6,225 nucleotides of DNA, from positions 1-6,225 of the forward strand of contig CAMPAX010000142.1 in NCBI GenBank assembly GCA_946633495.1, given 5' to 3'. This document shows positions 5,360 through 6,225 of the stretch, piece by piece. The position numbers and the translations under genes were made by a program. Position 1 is the stretch's first letter, and every line of letters starts with the position of its first letter. The notes under the pieces are model-generated. The model was not told the DNA's origin and did no database searches. It was given only the letters and a program-made list of their open reading frames with translations. The DNA comes from an uncultured Lachnospiraceae bacterium (GTDB lineage: Bacteria; Bacillota; Clostridia; Lachnospirales; Lachnospiraceae).

Positions 5360-6073
5360 TCACCCTTCCGCCACATGGATGAAGACCTCCTCCAGCCCTT
5401 TCCTGCCTGTGGCTGCCTCCAGTTCCGCCAATGTCCCAAGCATCACCATATGCCCGTCGATCATGATCCCGATCCGGTCGGACAAAGCCTCGGCCTCCTC
5501 CATGTAATGCGTGGTGAGTATGATGGTTGCTTTCTTCTTCAGTTTCTCTATGATCTTCCAGATCTCTCTTCTTGCCAGGACATCCAGTCCCAGAGTCGGT
5601 TCATCCAGAAAGAGCACCTTCGGATCTCCGATCACCGCCATGGCGATGGACAGCCGCCGCTTCCAGCCTCCGGACAGGGTCTTCGCTTTCGATCTTTGCA
5701 CGCCTTCCAGGCCAAATGCATCGATCACCCGCTCCGCATCCTCCCGGCTCTTTCCGTAGATCCCGGCCATGAAACGGAGATTCTCTTCCACCGTAAGCTT
5801 CTCGGCCACTGCTGTATCCTGCGTGGAGATTCCCACCAGACTCTTCACAGTGTCGGAATCCTTTACAACATCATATCCGAAAATCTCGGCTGATCCCGAT
5901 GTGGGCGCCGACAGGCAGGACAACATCCGGATCGTGGTGGTCTTCCCTGCACCGTTTACACCCAGAAGAGAGAACATCTCGCCGTCATTTACGGTAAGAC
6001 TTAAATGATCCACTGCTGTCTTCTCTCCGTATTTTTTTGTAAGCTCCGTCATTCGGATCGCTGACTTATCCAT
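5360..6073 (-). CDS. ABC transporter ATP-binding protein
   Basis: This 237-residue cytoplasmic ATPase powers the ABC-2 permease encoded next. All nucleotide-binding motifs are present: Walker A GVNGAGKT (38-45), Q-loop Q85, signature LSGGWKRR (133-140), Walker B VLFLDE (153-158), D-loop LGLD (161-164) and H-loop H189 in TTHYMEEAE. The KRR after the signature and the MEEAE after the H-loop histidine are typical of the CcmA/DrrA-like export branch. The length is shorter than the roughly 300 residues of DrrA-type proteins because the extended C-terminal region is missing, and it is close to minimal ATPases. The frame also offers a TTG at 6079, but GGGAGG lies only two bases from that codon and eight bases from the ATG at 6073, so the ATG is chosen. 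The upstream DNA carries a probable LytTR-type operator. The substrate is unknown. Confidence 0.95.
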   Translation of the reverse strand: MDKSAIRMTELTKKYGEKTAVDHLSLTVNDGEMFSLLGVNGAGKTTTIRMLSCLSAPTSGSAEIFGYDVVKDSDTVKSLVGISTQDTAVAEKLTVEENLRFMAGIYGKSREDAERVIDAFGLEGVQRSKAKTLSGGWKRRLSIAMAVIGDPKVLFLDEPTLGLDVLARREIWKIIEKLKKKATIILTTHYMEEAEALSDRIGIMIDGHMVMLGTLAELEAATGRKGLEEVFIHVAEG

Positions 6074-6081
6074 ATCCAAAA

Positions 6082-6087
6082 CCTCCC
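6082..6087 (-). promoter_or_regulatory. Ribosome binding site deciding the ATPase start
   Basis: GGGAGG on the minus strand is eight bases from the ATG at 6073 but only two bases from the in-frame TTG at 6079. The ATG is therefore the likely start. Confidence 0.75.
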
Positions 6088-6178
6088 TGCCTGATACTTT
6101 ATGCCGGCGGCCTCTTTCATCATGTCCTCGTGTCTTTCCGCCTCAATCTGACGTGAGTGTATCAAAGCCACATTTCCA

Positions 6179-6184
6179 TGTATA
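6179..6184 (-). promoter_or_regulatory. Possible -10 element of the ABC exporter operon
   Basis: TATACA on the minus strand lies about 11 bases past the promoter-proximal copy of the direct repeat, with no good -35 hexamer (TTCGAC at the right distance). A weak -35 next to an activator site is common in activated promoters. Transcription would start near 6172, about 100 bases before the ATG. Confidence 0.4.
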
Positions 6185-6194
6185 TGATTCTGAC

Positions 6195-6224
6195 ATGAAC
6201 GGTCGAATTGAAGCAGTGAACGGT
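6195..6224 (-). promoter_or_regulatory. Direct repeats resembling a LytTR response-regulator binding site
   Basis: On the minus strand ACCGTTCAC (6224-6216) and ACCGTTCAT (6203-6195) repeat with a period of 21 bases, i.e. nine-base units separated by twelve. This fits the known LytTR-family layout: two nine-base direct repeats of the type [TA][AC][CA]GTTN[AG][TG] separated by 12-13 bases. The second copy matches fully and the first differs at the last base. The sites lie just upstream of a -10-like element and about 120-150 bases ahead of the exporter ATPase, so the operon is probably switched on by a two-component system whose genes lie outside the window. Confidence 0.6.
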
Positions 6225-6225
6225 T

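Noticed and set aside
4296..5507. 403-codon plus-strand frame
   Set aside because: Antisense across the permease and parts of two neighbours. Its histidine/aspartate-rich composition is typical of a reverse-complement shadow of a membrane protein gene.
6049..6225. Minus-strand frame open from the right edge to a TGA overlapping the ATPase start
   Set aside because: It is open for 58 codons but contains the direct repeats and the -10-like element and shows no recognisable family. It is probably chance, although the C-terminus of an upstream gene cannot be excluded without the flank.
1..6225. CRISPR array, tRNA, rRNA or insertion sequence with transposase
   Set aside because: No regularly spaced repeat array, no tRNA-like cloverleaf noticed, and no transposase motif in any frame.

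Overview
The window looks like chromosomal DNA of an anaerobic Gram-positive bacterium of the class Clostridia, probably Lachnospiraceae-like. This is inferred from strong AGGAGG-type ribosome binding sites, a sodium-pump decarboxylase beta subunit with a small gamma-like partner, a probable LytTR-type operator, and a FIST-GGDEF signalling protein. No rRNA or species marker is present, so the assignment is tentative. All four well-supported cellular functions (five genes) are on the minus strand, in moderately GC-rich DNA.

From left to right on the plus strand: bases 1 to about 60 encode a piece of a plus-strand EAL (c-di-GMP phosphodiesterase) domain that is abruptly lost. From about 61 to 720 the DNA is visibly AT-rich. 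It holds an unrecognised minus-strand gene fragment with a run of nine G near its start, an upstream hairpin, a possible promoter, and no other convincing gene. A bidirectional-looking terminator (675-717) closes the next unit. Bases 733-2532 encode a soluble FIST-sensor diguanylate cyclase with an intact GGEEF active site but no inhibitory RxxD site. Its 5' leader (2533-2680) can fold.

Bases 2794-4366 hold a sodium-translocating decarboxylase beta subunit (OadB family) followed by a small gamma-like membrane protein. The two are separated by a 75-base palindromic intergenic repeat. A textbook promoter (4445-4473) serves this pair. The carboxyltransferase and biotin carrier subunits are not in the window.

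Bases 4533-6073 encode a two-gene ABC exporter, ATPase then ABC-2 permease, ended by a likely terminator (4500-4533). Upstream, at the right edge, two direct copies of ACCGTTCA with a 21-base period sit just ahead of a -10-like TATACA. This matches the layout of binding sites for LytTR-type response regulators.

The units appear to be separate transcripts: the exporter (probably regulated by a two-component system), the sodium pump pair, and the c-di-GMP synthase. I see no wholly new system. The points most worth checking are the EAL/AT-rich junction with its G-tract frameshift, the hairpin repeat inside the sodium-pump operon, the structured leader of the cyclase, and the LytTR-like operator.
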